Below, piece by piece: positions 33,990 through 41,366 of a stretch of 64,000 nt of DNA. Both the position numbers and the translations under genes were made by a program. Origin of the DNA: Rhizobium leguminosarum (GTDB taxonomy: Bacteria; Pseudomonadota; Alphaproteobacteria; Rhizobiales; Rhizobiaceae). The stretch lies in contig NZ_MZMU01000003.1 in assembly GCF_004123835.1 (NCBI RefSeq), forward strand, positions 1,054,001-1,118,000. The letters run 5' to 3'. The first letter of the stretch is position 1. The number at the start of each line of letters is the position of its first letter. The notes under the pieces are model-generated. The model did no database searches. It had not been told where the DNA came from and worked only from the letters and a program-made list of their open reading frames with translations.

Positions 33990-34910
33990 ATGAGCTCGCG
34001 TGAACGAAATTCCCTTTTTCTCCAACGCCGTGCCGTGCTGGCTGGTCTCGCCGGTGCACTTGTCCTGCCGCGCATGGCGGTCGCGTTCGATGTCCCGGAC
34101 GAGCCGCGCCTTGCCAAGCGCGACTATGCCAAGGTCCGCCACCATTTCCGCACCAAGCTTTTGCAGAAGGGCCCGGCGCCCGACAAATACGAACCGCTGA
34201 ATGCGCCTGCCGATGCCGACAAGATCTTCTACCGCTCGGGCTACGGCGAGCTGGAACTGGCGGCCTGGGTCTCGAAATACAAGCGCGAGCGCGCCGCCAG
34301 GCCGGGCGTGCTCTTCCTGCACGGCGGCAATGCCATGGGCATCGGCCACTGGCAGCTGATGAAGCCCTATATGGATGCTGGTTACGTCGTGATGATGCCG
34401 TCGCTGCGCGGCGAAAACGGCCAGATGGGCAATTTTTCCGGCTTCTACGATGAGGTCGACGACGTTCTCGCCGCCACCGAGCGCCTGGCGCATCTGCCGG
34501 GCGTCGATGCCGAACGCCTCTTTATCGCCGGCCACAGCATCGGCGGCACGCTAACCATGCTGACGGCGATGAGCACGCACAAATTCCGCGCCGCTGCACC
34601 GATTTCAGGCAACCCCGATGCCTTCCGTTTCTTCAACCGCTATCCGCAGGATATCCGTTTCGACGACAGCAACGCGCATGAATTCGAGGTGCGTTCGGCC
34701 CTGTGTTACGCCCACAGCTTCAAATGCCCGGTCCGTGTCGTCCACGGCACCGAGGAGCCCCATTTCAACGACCGCGCCGATCTGCTGGCCCGGCGCGCCC
34801 GCGGCGCCGGCGTTCATATCGAGACGGAAACCGTCGCCGGCAATCACACCTCGGCGCTGCCGGCCGAGATCGAACAGAGCATCCGCTTCTTCCACGGGGT
34901 GGCGGCCTGA
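33990..34910 (+). CDS. Exported alpha/beta hydrolase (prolyl oligopeptidase-like fold)
   Basis: 306 residues starting at ATG 33990; an in-frame extension to 33807 would read through the family C repeat and is rejected. The N-terminus FLQRRAVLAGLAGALVLPRM looks like a Tat- or Sec-type signal. The catalytic core has FLHGGNAMGIGHW (oxyanion), GHSIGG (nucleophile Ser), the acid probably in HGTEEPHFNDRAD and His in VAGNHTSALP. It resembles the dienelactone hydrolase/S9 peptidase superfamily; the substrate is unknown. Confidence 0.82.
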   Translation: MSSRERNSLFLQRRAVLAGLAGALVLPRMAVAFDVPDEPRLAKRDYAKVRHHFRTKLLQKGPAPDKYEPLNAPADADKIFYRSGYGELELAAWVSKYKRERAARPGVLFLHGGNAMGIGHWQLMKPYMDAGYVVMMPSLRGENGQMGNFSGFYDEVDDVLAATERLAHLPGVDAERLFIAGHSIGGTLTMLTAMSTHKFRAAAPISGNPDAFRFFNRYPQDIRFDDSNAHEFEVRSALCYAHSFKCPVRVVHGTEEPHFNDRADLLARRARGAGVHIETETVAGNHTSALPAEIEQSIRFFHGVAA

Positions 34911-34957
34911 ATTTCCAGCCGCTTCAAATAATGGGCGATCGGCCCTATATTGCTGGA

Positions 34958-35194
34958 ATGACGACGAACGCTAAGAGCATGCCAGAGAGTATGATTGTGC
35001 CGAACGACTTCCCCGAGCTGAAATCGCTCGCCTGGAATCGCGATCCCGCGCGCGCCATGCCCGCCGGCGAGGCCTTCGCGCTTTATGAGCGCAACTGGCG
35101 TTTCGTCGATACCGGCAGGCTGACCGAGCGGGAGACGCAACTGATCCGCGAACTGGCCGCCACCTATGGCAACGGCGTCCTGCTCGTTTCCTGA
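34958..35194 (+). CDS. Conserved hypothetical small protein
   Basis: 78 residues (start ATG 34958; ATG 34979 and 34991 are alternatives). The C-terminal half AGEAFALYERNWRFVDTGRL, followed by TERETQLIRELAATYG, is helical and reads like a DNA- or protein-interaction segment. I do not assign a family. It sits 47 bp after the hydrolase gene and may share its transcript. Confidence 0.55.
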   Translation: MTTNAKSMPESMIVPNDFPELKSLAWNRDPARAMPAGEAFALYERNWRFVDTGRLTERETQLIRELAATYGNGVLLVS

Positions 35195-35284
35195 TCCCAC
35201 CCCAACGCCAGCCTCGCGCCAGCCGCAGATGCCATCGTTCCGACAGATATCGCTGTCTTGCCGATCGTTGATAAGGGTGGTTCC

Positions 35285-36091
35285 ATGAATTTTCTGCGCC
35301 GGGTTTTCCCGCTTGCCGGGCTCGTGATCGCGGTTGCGTCGCTAAGCGGCTGCAACATTCTCATTCCCGATGTCGCCGCCGATTCGCCCGCCCGCTTCGT
35401 CCAGGAAACCTCGCCGGTCTTCTATCAGCCGCCCGGCGTCGATCCGCGCCGGGTGCGGCCGATCCCCGATCAGCCGGTGCCGCAGACGCGCGAGCTCTAC
35501 AAGACCCAGTTCCACCAGACCTACGGCCTGCCGGTCACCAATCCCGTGCATATGGCGATGTATGGCCAGTTGCGTGACGAGGATTTTACCCTGCCGGCGA
35601 TCCCGGTCAGCCGCGTACAGCCGCAGTTCCTGCGCCAGGAGGTCGATTATCAGACGACCGAGCGTCCCGGCACCGTGGTGATCGATACCAAGGCGCATTT
35701 CCTCTATTTCGTCGAGGACAACGGCAAGGCGATGCGCTACGGCGTCGGCCTCGGCCGCGATGGTTACGCCTGGTCCGGCCGCGGTGTCATCCAGTGGAAG
35801 CAGAAATGGCCGCGCTGGACGCCTTCGGTCGAAATGGTCTCGCGCCAGCCTGAGGTTCGCCCCTTCGGGGCGGAGAATGGCGGCATGAATCCGGGGCTGA
35901 TGAACCCTCTCGGCGCCCGCGCCATGTATATCTTCAAGGACGGGCAGGACACGCTCTACCGCATCCATGGCACGCCCGACTGGCAGTCGATCGGCAAGGC
36001 CACCTCGTCTGGCTGCGTGCGCATGCTGAACCAGGACGTCGTCGATCTCTACGACCGCGTTCCCGCCAAGGCCGAGATCGTTGTGATGTAG
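35285..36091 (+). CDS. L,D-transpeptidase lipoprotein (YkuD domain)
   Basis: 268 residues. The signal peptide ends in the lipobox SLSGC, so the enzyme is lipid-anchored in the envelope. The YkuD catalytic domain begins near residue 130 (GTVVIDTKAHFLYFVEDNGK) and ends with YRIHGTPDWQSIGKATSSGC and VRM, containing the His-Gly and Ser-x-Gly-Cys active-site motif. It forms 3-3 cross-links in peptidoglycan or attaches lipoproteins to it, important in Rhizobiales, whose polar growth relies on L,D-transpeptidases. A close paralogue follows 173 bp downstream. Confidence 0.93.
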   Translation: MNFLRRVFPLAGLVIAVASLSGCNILIPDVAADSPARFVQETSPVFYQPPGVDPRRVRPIPDQPVPQTRELYKTQFHQTYGLPVTNPVHMAMYGQLRDEDFTLPAIPVSRVQPQFLRQEVDYQTTERPGTVVIDTKAHFLYFVEDNGKAMRYGVGLGRDGYAWSGRGVIQWKQKWPRWTPSVEMVSRQPEVRPFGAENGGMNPGLMNPLGARAMYIFKDGQDTLYRIHGTPDWQSIGKATSSGCVRMLNQDVVDLYDRVPAKAEIVVM

Positions 36092-36264
36092 CGCTGCAAC
36101 AGCGCTACTGATATCGTCCGCTTCAGGCCGGACACGTCTGCGTGAAGCTATGGTTTATTTGGCGCAAGCCGATAGATCTTCTCTTGTTGTTATCGGCATC
36201 GGACGAATCGCTTTATGCAGCGTCTCGTCCGGCTTCCCGCATCAAAGGAAATCAGTCCCGCGTC

Positions 36265-36999
36265 ATGAGCTTCGATAGACATCTTTCCCGCCGCAGCTTT
36301 CTTTCCTTTTCGGCGTTGACCGCAGCCTCGGCGCTCGCCGGCTGCGCCTCCTCAGCCAACACCGTGACATCAGGCGATACGACGATCATTTACCGTTCGC
36401 CCATGCGCCTGTTCCAGTCCCCGGGTGCGTCGAGCGTGCCGAGTGGGGCTGAGCTTGCCGTCATGTATGGCCCGATCGAAGACGGCGGCTTTCTCATTCC
36501 AGCCGTTCCTTACGAGCAGATCGATCCGCGCTATTATCGCCAGCGCGTCGTCGATCCCACCGGCCAGCCCCCCGGCACCATCGTCGTCGATACGCCGTCG
36601 CGCTTCCTCTATCTCGTCCAGGGCGACGGCATGGCGATGCGTTACGGCGTCGGCATCGGCCGCGAGGGTTTCGCCTGGCAGGGGTCGGGCGTCATCCAGT
36701 GGCGTCAGAGGTGGCCGCGCTGGAAACCGCCGAACGAGATGGTCGCCCGCCAACCCGAACTCGTCAAATATTCGATCGAGAACGGCGGCATGGAGCCGGG
36801 TCTGAAGAACCCGCTCGGCGCCCGCGCGCTCTATATCTTCTCGAATGGAGAGGACACGCTCTACCGCCTGCACGGCAATCCCGACTGGCGCTCGATCGGC
36901 AAGGCCGTCTCGTCAGGCTGCGTGCGGCTGATGAACCAGGATATCATCGATCTCTACGATCGCGTGCCGACCAAGGCGCCCATCGTCGTCTGGCAGTAA
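36265..36999 (+). CDS. L,D-transpeptidase (YkuD domain), paralogue
   Basis: 244 residues from ATG 36265; an upstream in-frame ATG at 36142 adds an unrelated stretch. The N-terminus MSFDRHLSRRSFLSFSALTA has a twin-arginine-like motif and then the lipobox ALAGC. The YkuD domain is very similar to the preceding gene (GTIVVDTPSRFLYLVQGDGM, RLHGNPDWRSIGKAVSSGCV). The two genes are a tandem duplication with diverged signal peptides, which may place the enzymes through different export routes. Confidence 0.92.
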   Translation: MSFDRHLSRRSFLSFSALTAASALAGCASSANTVTSGDTTIIYRSPMRLFQSPGASSVPSGAELAVMYGPIEDGGFLIPAVPYEQIDPRYYRQRVVDPTGQPPGTIVVDTPSRFLYLVQGDGMAMRYGVGIGREGFAWQGSGVIQWRQRWPRWKPPNEMVARQPELVKYSIENGGMEPGLKNPLGARALYIFSNGEDTLYRLHGNPDWRSIGKAVSSGCVRLMNQDIIDLYDRVPTKAPIVVWQ

Positions 37000-37326
37000 C
37001 CATCACCGAGGCGGACGCAATCCGGCCCGCCTCGGATCGATCGCTTTTCCCGGGCAAGCAGGTGCTTTGCCCCAGGCAAGCTGGCACTTTGCCCCGGGGA
37101 AAAGGGTGCTTTCCCCTGGGGCAAGAGCTTCATTTTGTGCCCGCGAGAGAATTATTTTCCGAAATACCATTGCTTAATTCGGTAAATATCCTACATGGTG
37201 CGTATCGAATTGCTTGCGACCTTTGTCCACGCGCTTGAGCGCTCCGTCAGATATCCTCTCAACATCGATACGGCTTGTCGGATATCTTTCCGCAGGCGAA
37301 CACAAACGGTTGAAAAGGAGATCGTT
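37000..37326. other. Leader region of the cold-shock gene
   Basis: 327 bp without a gene. The first half contains the four-unit hairpin array at 37052-37142. The second half is AT-richer (37145-37200) and probably contains the cspA promoter and a long 5' untranslated region, as is usual for cold-shock genes. A ribosome site AAAAGGAG is at 37312-37319. Confidence 0.5.
37052..37142 (+). repeat. Array of four tandem mini-hairpins
   Basis: Four consecutive 21-25 nt units, each an imperfect inverted repeat: GGGCAAGCAGGTGCTTTGCC (37052), GGCAAGCTGGCACTTTGCCC (37075), GGGGAAAAGGGTGCTTTCCC (37096) and GGGCAAGAGCTTCATTTTGT with GCCCG (37119). Arm changes are often matched in the partner arm (GGGCAA/TTTGCCC becomes GGGGAAA/TTTCCCC), suggesting that pairing is maintained. 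It lies between the L,D-transpeptidase and the cold-shock gene. Confidence 0.75.
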
Positions 37327-37536
37327 ATGAATTCAGGCGTCGTCAAGTGGTTCAATGGCACCAAGGGTTTTGGCTTCATTCAGCCCGATGATGGTTCTAC
37401 GGACGTTTTTGTCCATATCTCAGCGGTTGAACGCGCCGGAATGCGCGAACTCGTTGAAGGTCAGAAGATCCGCTATGATCTCGTCCGCGACAAGAAGTCC
37501 GGCAAGAATTCGGCTGACAACCTTCAGGCCGCATGA
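37327..37536 (+). CDS. cspA: Cold-shock protein, CspA family
   Basis: 69 residues forming a single cold-shock domain: [20 protein letters not shown] with RNP1 (KGFGFI) and VFVHISA with RNP2. It binds single-stranded RNA/DNA and acts as an RNA chaperone. AAAAGGAG lies 8 nt upstream. It is followed by a small unknown gene and rpsU. The gene symbol reflects family; rhizobia have several paralogues. Confidence 0.93.
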   Translation: MNSGVVKWFNGTKGFGFIQPDDGSTDVFVHISAVERAGMRELVEGQKIRYDLVRDKKSGKNSADNLQAA

Positions 37537-37564
37537 TTTGTCATTCGCCTAGGCTGGCCATGTG

Positions 37565-37616
37565 CTGGCAGCAAGCTGACCACGGATGTACTGGCAGCGA
37601 GCTGACCAGGGATGGC
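37565..37616 (+). repeat. Tandem 26-bp direct repeat downstream of cspA
   Basis: CTGGCAGCAAGCTGACCACG plus GATGTA (37565-37590) is followed directly by CTGGCAGCGAGCTGACCAGG plus GATGGC (37591-37616), 22 of 26 bases identical. A degenerate third copy (GCGGTGAGCTGCCCATACCG) follows. Each unit has a small CAGC/GCTG dyad. It lies 28 bp after the cspA stop, before the terminator. Confidence 0.75.
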
Positions 37617-37659
37617 GGTGAGCTGCCCATACCGGCAGCGGGCTGAGTGACTGGAAGAG

Positions 37660-37683
37660 GTCGGGTCCGAGCCCGGCCTTTTT
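37660..37683 (+). terminator. Rho-independent terminator of cspA
   Basis: GTCGGGT-CCGA-GCCCGGC forms a 7-bp stem (with two G-U pairs) and a tetraloop, followed by CTTTTT. It is the only classic intrinsic terminator in this gap and probably ends the cspA transcript about 145 nt after its stop codon. Confidence 0.75.
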
Positions 37684-37785
37684 GCTTTGATCGCAGGCTT
37701 TTCCGGAATGCCCGGTCGTTCCTGAATGACCCCCGGTCGTTCTGATTGACCGATTGAGCAGCCGAAGAGTCGAAGGGACGCTGAA

Positions 37786-38070
37786 ATGGGCAGACCAAAC
37801 TATAAAGTCGGCGACATGATTGTGCTGAAATCCGGCCTCACCCGCACGGCGAAAGCCGACAAGCGGTGCCGGATCTCCAGCATCCTGCCTAACGACCATG
37901 GGCATGTGCAATATCGCGTCCAGTTCGACGCAGAGAATTTCGAGCGCCGCATCACTGAGGCCGACATCGATACCGGTGAATCTCCGTCGAGGGCTTCCCC
38001 CGAGGCGGCGGCCAAGTCCGACGGCGCCGAGCCCTGGCTGAAGTTTTCGAGCATCAAAATCGGGAAGTAA
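37786..38070 (+). CDS. Conserved hypothetical protein upstream of rpsU
   Basis: 94 residues. The first two thirds ([20 protein letters not shown], then [20 protein letters not shown]) look like a small beta-barrel domain, KOW/SH3-like, that could bind RNA or protein; the tail is Ser/Ala-rich. The position between a cold-shock gene and rpsU suggests a translation or RNA-linked role, but this is only context. It starts 103 bp after the cspA terminator and ends 58 bp before rpsU. Confidence 0.65.
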   Translation: MGRPNYKVGDMIVLKSGLTRTAKADKRCRISSILPNDHGHVQYRVQFDAENFERRITEADIDTGESPSRASPEAAAKSDGAEPWLKFSSIKIGK

Positions 38071-38128
38071 TTCCGGGTTTTTATTTTGGACAGTGCGGCC
38101 TCGCCGCCGCAACAGGAAGGATATCGTT

Positions 38129-38368
38129 TTGCAGGTACTCGTCAGAGATAACAATGTCGATCAGGCGCTCCGCGTGCTCAAGAAAAAGATGCAGCGGGAA
38201 GGCCTGTTCCGGGAAATGAAGGCGCGCAGCGCCTTTGAAAAGCCGTCCGAGAAGCGCGCCCGCGAAAAGGCCGAGGCCATTCGCCGCCAGCGCAAGCTCG
38301 CCCGCAAGAAGCTGCAGCGCGAAGGTCTGCTGCCGGCACCGAAGAAGGTTCTCCGCCCCACCCGCTAA
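38129..38368 (+). CDS. rpsU: 30S ribosomal protein S21
   Basis: 79 residues from TTG 38129, which gives the canonical [21 protein letters not shown]-terminus and has AGGAAGG 8 nt upstream. The basic [20 protein letters not shown] region matches alphaproteobacterial S21, which is longer than the gamma-proteobacterial form. S21 sits near the 3' end of 16S rRNA and aids initiation. In rhizobia rpsU often lies beside a cold-shock gene. It is followed directly by a five-unit hairpin array. Confidence 0.95.
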   Translation: MQVLVRDNNVDQALRVLKKKMQREGLFREMKARSAFEKPSEKRAREKAEAIRRQRKLARKKLQREGLLPAPKKVLRPTR

Positions 38369-38375
38369 TCCCGGC

Positions 38376-38463
38376 TGTGGCATCACGGCCCACTGTGGCA
38401 TCACGGCCCCACCGTGGCATCACGGTTCAGCCGTGAATCATGGTTTCTGCCGTGGAGCCATGG
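38376..38463 (+). repeat. Array of five tandem 18-19 nt mini-hairpins after rpsU
   Basis: Units begin at 38376, 38394, 38413, 38432 and 38451 (periods 18, 19, 19, 19). The clearest is CCGTG-GCAT-CACGG; others are TGTGGCATCACGG (twice), CGTGAATCATGG and CGTGGAGCCATGG. Each can form a 4-6 bp hairpin, and the spacers CC, CCC or TTC vary. The array starts 8 bp after the rpsU stop and runs into a family E repeat. Confidence 0.8.
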
Positions 38464-38464
38464 C

Positions 38465-38566
38465 TTACAGCGCCGCGCGTCTTTTCCAGACGCGCGAGGA
38501 GCTGTAACACTTGAATTTCAGCATAATTCCTTGAATCGATTCCGATTTGAGGAACTATGCAGTAAC
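38465..38566. repeat. Family E two-stem palindromic repeat
   Basis: First stem: TTACAGCGCCGCGCGTCT, TTTCC, AGACGCGCGAGGAGCTGTAA (8-bp perfect core GCGCGTCT/AGACGCGC). Second stem: GCATAATTCCTTGAATCG with CGATTTGAGGAACTATGC around a short loop. I recall this two-hairpin element as common between genes in Rhizobium. It could also serve as a transcription end for rpsU. Confidence 0.8.
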
Positions 38567-38592
38567 GCCGCCATCACCTGGGAAAGGGGCAC

Positions 38593-38817
38593 ATGACCGC
38601 CACCAAGGGAGAATTCTTCAATCCCGCCAAGCTCTCGTCTCGCGACAAGGCTGAAGCGACCGATCACACGGCGCGCGCCATTATCGCCGCCGAGGCATCG
38701 GCCCGTGACAAGAAGACGGAGAAGCTGAAGGCGTTGCGTTTGCAGCAGGAGGCCGAGGCCGAACCTAAGGCGGCGCCTGCAAAGAAGCGCCGGTCGCCGG
38801 CTAAGCCACGGCCCTGA
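38593..38817 (+). CDS. Small basic hypothetical protein
   Basis: 74 residues, rich in Lys, Ala and Glu, with no membrane segment. The start ATG follows GGGAAAGGGGCAC. The segment SSRDKAEATDHTARAIIAAE is helical and the tail (PAKKRRSPAKPRP) is strongly basic, so binding to nucleic acid is possible. I recall similar short proteins in other rhizobia but no function. Confidence 0.6.
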   Translation: MTATKGEFFNPAKLSSRDKAEATDHTARAIIAAEASARDKKTEKLKALRLQQEAEAEPKAAPAKKRRSPAKPRP

Positions 38818-38854
38818 TCTCGGCGCGCATATCGGCTCTACCGGGTAAATGCGT

Positions 38855-39334
38855 TCAGCCGCTGCCCGTGCCGGCCCGCCCAAGATTGCCCCGCAGCCGA
38901 TGCAGCATCTCGCGCATCTCGGCCATTTCCTGAAGCGTGCAGCCTGCGGCTTGCCCGATCGCCGTCATGATCGTATCGATCTCCCCCTTCATTGCCTGAC
39001 CTTGCGGGGTCAGCGACACGATCACCTGCCGTTCGTCGCGCAGGTCGCGGATGCGTTTGATCAGCCCGGTCTGTTCCAGCCGTTTCAACAGCGGCGAGAG
39101 CGTGCCGGAATCGAGATCCAGCTGCTCGCCGATCGTCTTGACCGGCAGTTCGCCGCGTTCCCATAGCACCAGCATCACCAGATATTGCGGATAGGTCAGG
39201 CCGACCCTGTCGAGGATCGGCTTATAGGCGCGGGTGAAAGCATGCGCCGTCGCGTAGACCGCGAAGCACAGCTGCTTTTCCAGCCGCTTCTCCTCTTGCG
39301 GTATCTCCATCGTCTTCGTCGTGTGCGCTTTCAT
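38855..39334 (-). CDS. ohrR: Organic hydroperoxide sensor OhrR, MarR family
   Basis: 159 residues from ATG 39334, preferred because AGGGA lies 8 nt upstream; ATG 39310 would place the reactive Cys at position 15 instead of 23. Conserved LEKQLCFAVYATAHAFTRAY contains the peroxidatic Cys, and LTYPQYLVMLVLWERGELPV plus the winged helix (IGEQLDLDSGTLSPLLKRLE) are typical OhrR. Oxidation of the Cys by organic hydroperoxides releases it from DNA and derepresses ohr. It is divergent from ohr, with a palindromic operator between. Confidence 0.92.
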   Translation of the reverse strand: MKAHTTKTMEIPQEEKRLEKQLCFAVYATAHAFTRAYKPILDRVGLTYPQYLVMLVLWERGELPVKTIGEQLDLDSGTLSPLLKRLEQTGLIKRIRDLRDERQVIVSLTPQGQAMKGEIDTIMTAIGQAAGCTLQEMAEMREMLHRLRGNLGRAGTGSG

Positions 39335-39404
39335 ATCTATTGTCCCTGAAGCCTGATTGTCCTCTTTTCGGATTCGAAATGCAATTTGCAAAATTCACTT
39401 GCGT

Positions 39405-39417
39405 ACAATTTAATTGT
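39405..39417. promoter_or_regulatory. OhrR operator
   Basis: ACAATTTAATTGT, a perfect 13-bp palindrome (TACAATT-like arms), lies in the ohrR-ohr divergent gap, 50 bp upstream of ohr. It resembles the AATT-rich dyads bound by OhrR proteins in Xanthomonas, Agrobacterium and Bacillus. Confidence 0.8.
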
Positions 39418-39467
39418 GCGATATTAAAAATCCAACCCGATCGAAGGGCCAACCAAAGGAGATTGTC

Positions 39468-39890
39468 ATGCCTATTCTCTATACGACCAAAGCCTCTGCC
39501 ACCGGCGGCCGCGCGGGCCGCGCCGTTTCCGAAAACGGCGTTCTGGACGTGACGCTGACCGTTCCCAAGGAACTCGGCGGCGACGGCGCGACCGGCACCA
39601 ATCCCGAACAGCTCTTCGCTGCCGGCTACTCCGCCTGCTTCCTCGGTGCATTGAAATTTGTCGCGGGCCAGCAGAAGGTCAAGATTCCCGAGGACACGAC
39701 GGTCTCCGCCAAGGTCGGCATCGGCCCGCGCGAAGATGGCGGCGGCTTCGGCATCGAAGTGGCGCTGACGGTCAATATCCCCGGTCTCGACCGCGAAACC
39801 GCTGAAAAGCTCGCAGCCGCAGCCCACATCGTCTGTCCCTACAGCCACGCGATGCGCACCTCGACCGAGGTCCCGGTCACTGTCGCTTGA
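39468..39890 (+). CDS. ohr: Organic hydroperoxide resistance protein Ohr
   Basis: 140 residues of the OsmC/Ohr family. Two catalytic Cys are visible: Cys57 in FAAGYSACFLGAL and Cys123 in IVCPYSHAMR, with the conserved Arg in GRAGRAVSENG. Ohr is a lipoyl/thiol-dependent peroxidase that reduces organic and fatty acid hydroperoxides. The start ATG 39468 has AAAGGAGA upstream. It is controlled by the divergent OhrR. Confidence 0.95.
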   Translation: MPILYTTKASATGGRAGRAVSENGVLDVTLTVPKELGGDGATGTNPEQLFAAGYSACFLGALKFVAGQQKVKIPEDTTVSAKVGIGPREDGGGFGIEVALTVNIPGLDRETAEKLAAAAHIVCPYSHAMRTSTEVPVTVA

Positions 39891-39982
39891 TCGGGTTTAA
39901 TAACTTGGTAGCCGTATCGGCTGCCGCCATCTGCCGGCCGGATAGCGTGTTATCCGGCCGGTCTCGGCGTTTCTATCGTCAT

Positions 39983-40429
39983 TCATGACAGCGCCTGCAG
40001 ACTCTGCCGCAGCCGGGCGGCGCCGCCTTCCGGCAGCTTTCCGTCGATCATCGCATGCGTGCTTTTCCAGATCGGCAGTGCTTTTGCCAACGCCGCCTTG
40101 CCCTCAGGGGTGAGGCTCAGCAGCCGACCGCGCCTGTCCCTCGGGTTCTCCATCACCGTCACCCAGCCCTTGCGCTGCAACGGCTTCAGCGCCGCCGTCA
40201 GCGTCGTCTGGTCCATGGCGAGCAGGGCTGCGACCGGCCCCATCGGCGGTGGCTCCGGCCGGTTCAGCGACATCATCAGCGAAAACTGCCCATTGGTCAG
40301 CCCGGCCGGCCTCAGCGCATCGTCGAACAGCCGGGCAAGCGCGCGTGCTGCCCGCTGCACATGCAGGCAGAGGCAGGTGTCGCGCACCATCAGCGTCGTG
40401 GAAAAGGGAATCTCGGTCGAATTTGACAT
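39983..40429 (-). CDS. MarR family transcriptional regulator
   Basis: 148 residues: MarR winged helix with MDQTTLTAALKPLQRKGWVT and the wing ENPRDRRGRLLSLT. The N-terminal VRDTCLCLHVQRAARALARL carries Cys19 and Cys21, which could make it redox-responsive like the nearby OhrR, although the two are only distantly similar. It is divergent from the DUF899 gene; a perfect 12-bp palindrome lies 12 bp from its own start. Likely targets are the DUF899, DUF1579 and VOC genes. Confidence 0.85.
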   Translation of the reverse strand: MSNSTEIPFSTTLMVRDTCLCLHVQRAARALARLFDDALRPAGLTNGQFSLMMSLNRPEPPPMGPVAALLAMDQTTLTAALKPLQRKGWVTVMENPRDRRGRLLSLTPEGKAALAKALPIWKSTHAMIDGKLPEGGAARLRQSLQALS

Positions 40430-40440
40430 GCTTCATTTCT

Positions 40441-40452
40441 ATTGATATCAAT
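40441..40452. promoter_or_regulatory. MarR operator candidate
   Basis: A perfect palindrome ATTGATATCAAT directly upstream of the MarR start at 40429 and 66 bp before the DUF899 gene. AT-rich dyads of this length are typical MarR-family sites. Confidence 0.65.
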
Positions 40453-40517
40453 GTATTTAGTCAAGGAGAAGGAGATGGGCCGGCTTCACCGGCAAGCGCC
40501 GGAGGAGGGCGCATTTC

Positions 40518-41246
40518 ATGCAGAACGAGGTTGTTTCCCGCGAAGAGTGGCTCGAAGCCCGCCGTGCCCTGCTGGTAAAGGAGAAGGAGGAGACGCGGCT
40601 GCGCGACAGCGTCAACGCCGCCCGTCTGGCGCTGCCCTGGGTGAAGGTCGACAAGGATTATATCTTCGAAACGCCGGAGGGAGGCAAGTCGCTCGCCGAT
40701 CTCTTCGACGGCCGCAGCCAGTTGCTGATCTACCATTTCATGCTTGGCCCGGATTGGGATGCCGGCTGCACCGGCTGCTCCTTCCTGTCCGATCATGTCG
40801 ATGGCGCCCTGCCGCATCTGAATCATCACGACGTCACCTGGGTCGCCGTTTCGCGCGCGCCGCTCGACAAGATCGCCGCCTACAAGCAGCGCATGGGCTG
40901 GCAATTTCCCTGGGTCTCTTCCTTCGGCAGCGATTTCAATTTCGATTATCACGTTTCTTTCAGTCCCGAGGATCTTGCCAAAGACAAGGTCTTTTACAAT
41001 TTCACACCTATGCAGCCGGCTGATGCCAATGACGAACTGCCGGGCCTCAGCGCTTTCTACCGCAACGACAAGGGCGAGGTCTTCCATACCTATTCGAGTT
41101 ATGCCCGCGGACCGGAAGAACTGATCGGCACCCTGATGATCCTCGACCGAGCGCCGAAGGGCCGCAATGAGGACAGCACGATGAATTTCGTGCGCCGCCA
41201 CGACGAATATGAGGAGGCCGCCAAGGCGCCATCCTGCTGTCACTGA
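40518..41246 (+). CDS. DUF899 family thioredoxin-fold protein
   Basis: 242 residues. Residues 60-160 show a thioredoxin-like core (LADLFDGRSQLLIYHFMLGP then CTGCSFLSDHVDGALPHL), where Cys-x-x-Cys lies in the expected active-site position. The family is considered redox active; its substrate is not established. The upstream GGAGGAGG supports ATG 40518. It is divergent from the Cys-containing MarR and followed by DUF1579 and VOC genes, suggesting a detoxification or oxidative stress unit. The C-terminus ends SCCH. Confidence 0.88.
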   Translation: MQNEVVSREEWLEARRALLVKEKEETRLRDSVNAARLALPWVKVDKDYIFETPEGGKSLADLFDGRSQLLIYHFMLGPDWDAGCTGCSFLSDHVDGALPHLNHHDVTWVAVSRAPLDKIAAYKQRMGWQFPWVSSFGSDFNFDYHVSFSPEDLAKDKVFYNFTPMQPADANDELPGLSAFYRNDKGEVFHTYSSYARGPEELIGTLMILDRAPKGRNEDSTMNFVRRHDEYEEAAKAPSCCH

Positions 41247-41250
41247 GCCG

Positions 41251-41299
41251 GAGCATGATGCCGAAAAGTGTAAGCGGTTTTCGGGCGACATCATGCTCT
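41251..41299. repeat. Family C palindromic repeat
   Basis: GAGCATGATGCCGAAAAGTG, TAAGCGGTTTTCGGGCGACA, TCATGCTCT; differs from the copy at 33900 only in a few bases near the centre. It starts 4 bp after the DUF899 stop and separates it from the DUF1579 gene. Confidence 0.92.
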
Positions 41300-41366
41300 A
41301 ACGATCCAGCAGTTTTGCGTCCGGAATGCGGAAAACAAACACCACCATCACTCAAGGGAGAAGAGG

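Noticed and set aside
38376..38463. Five regular repeats considered as a CRISPR array
   Set aside because: Units are only 18-19 bp with spacers of a few bases, far from CRISPR dimensions, and no cas gene is present.
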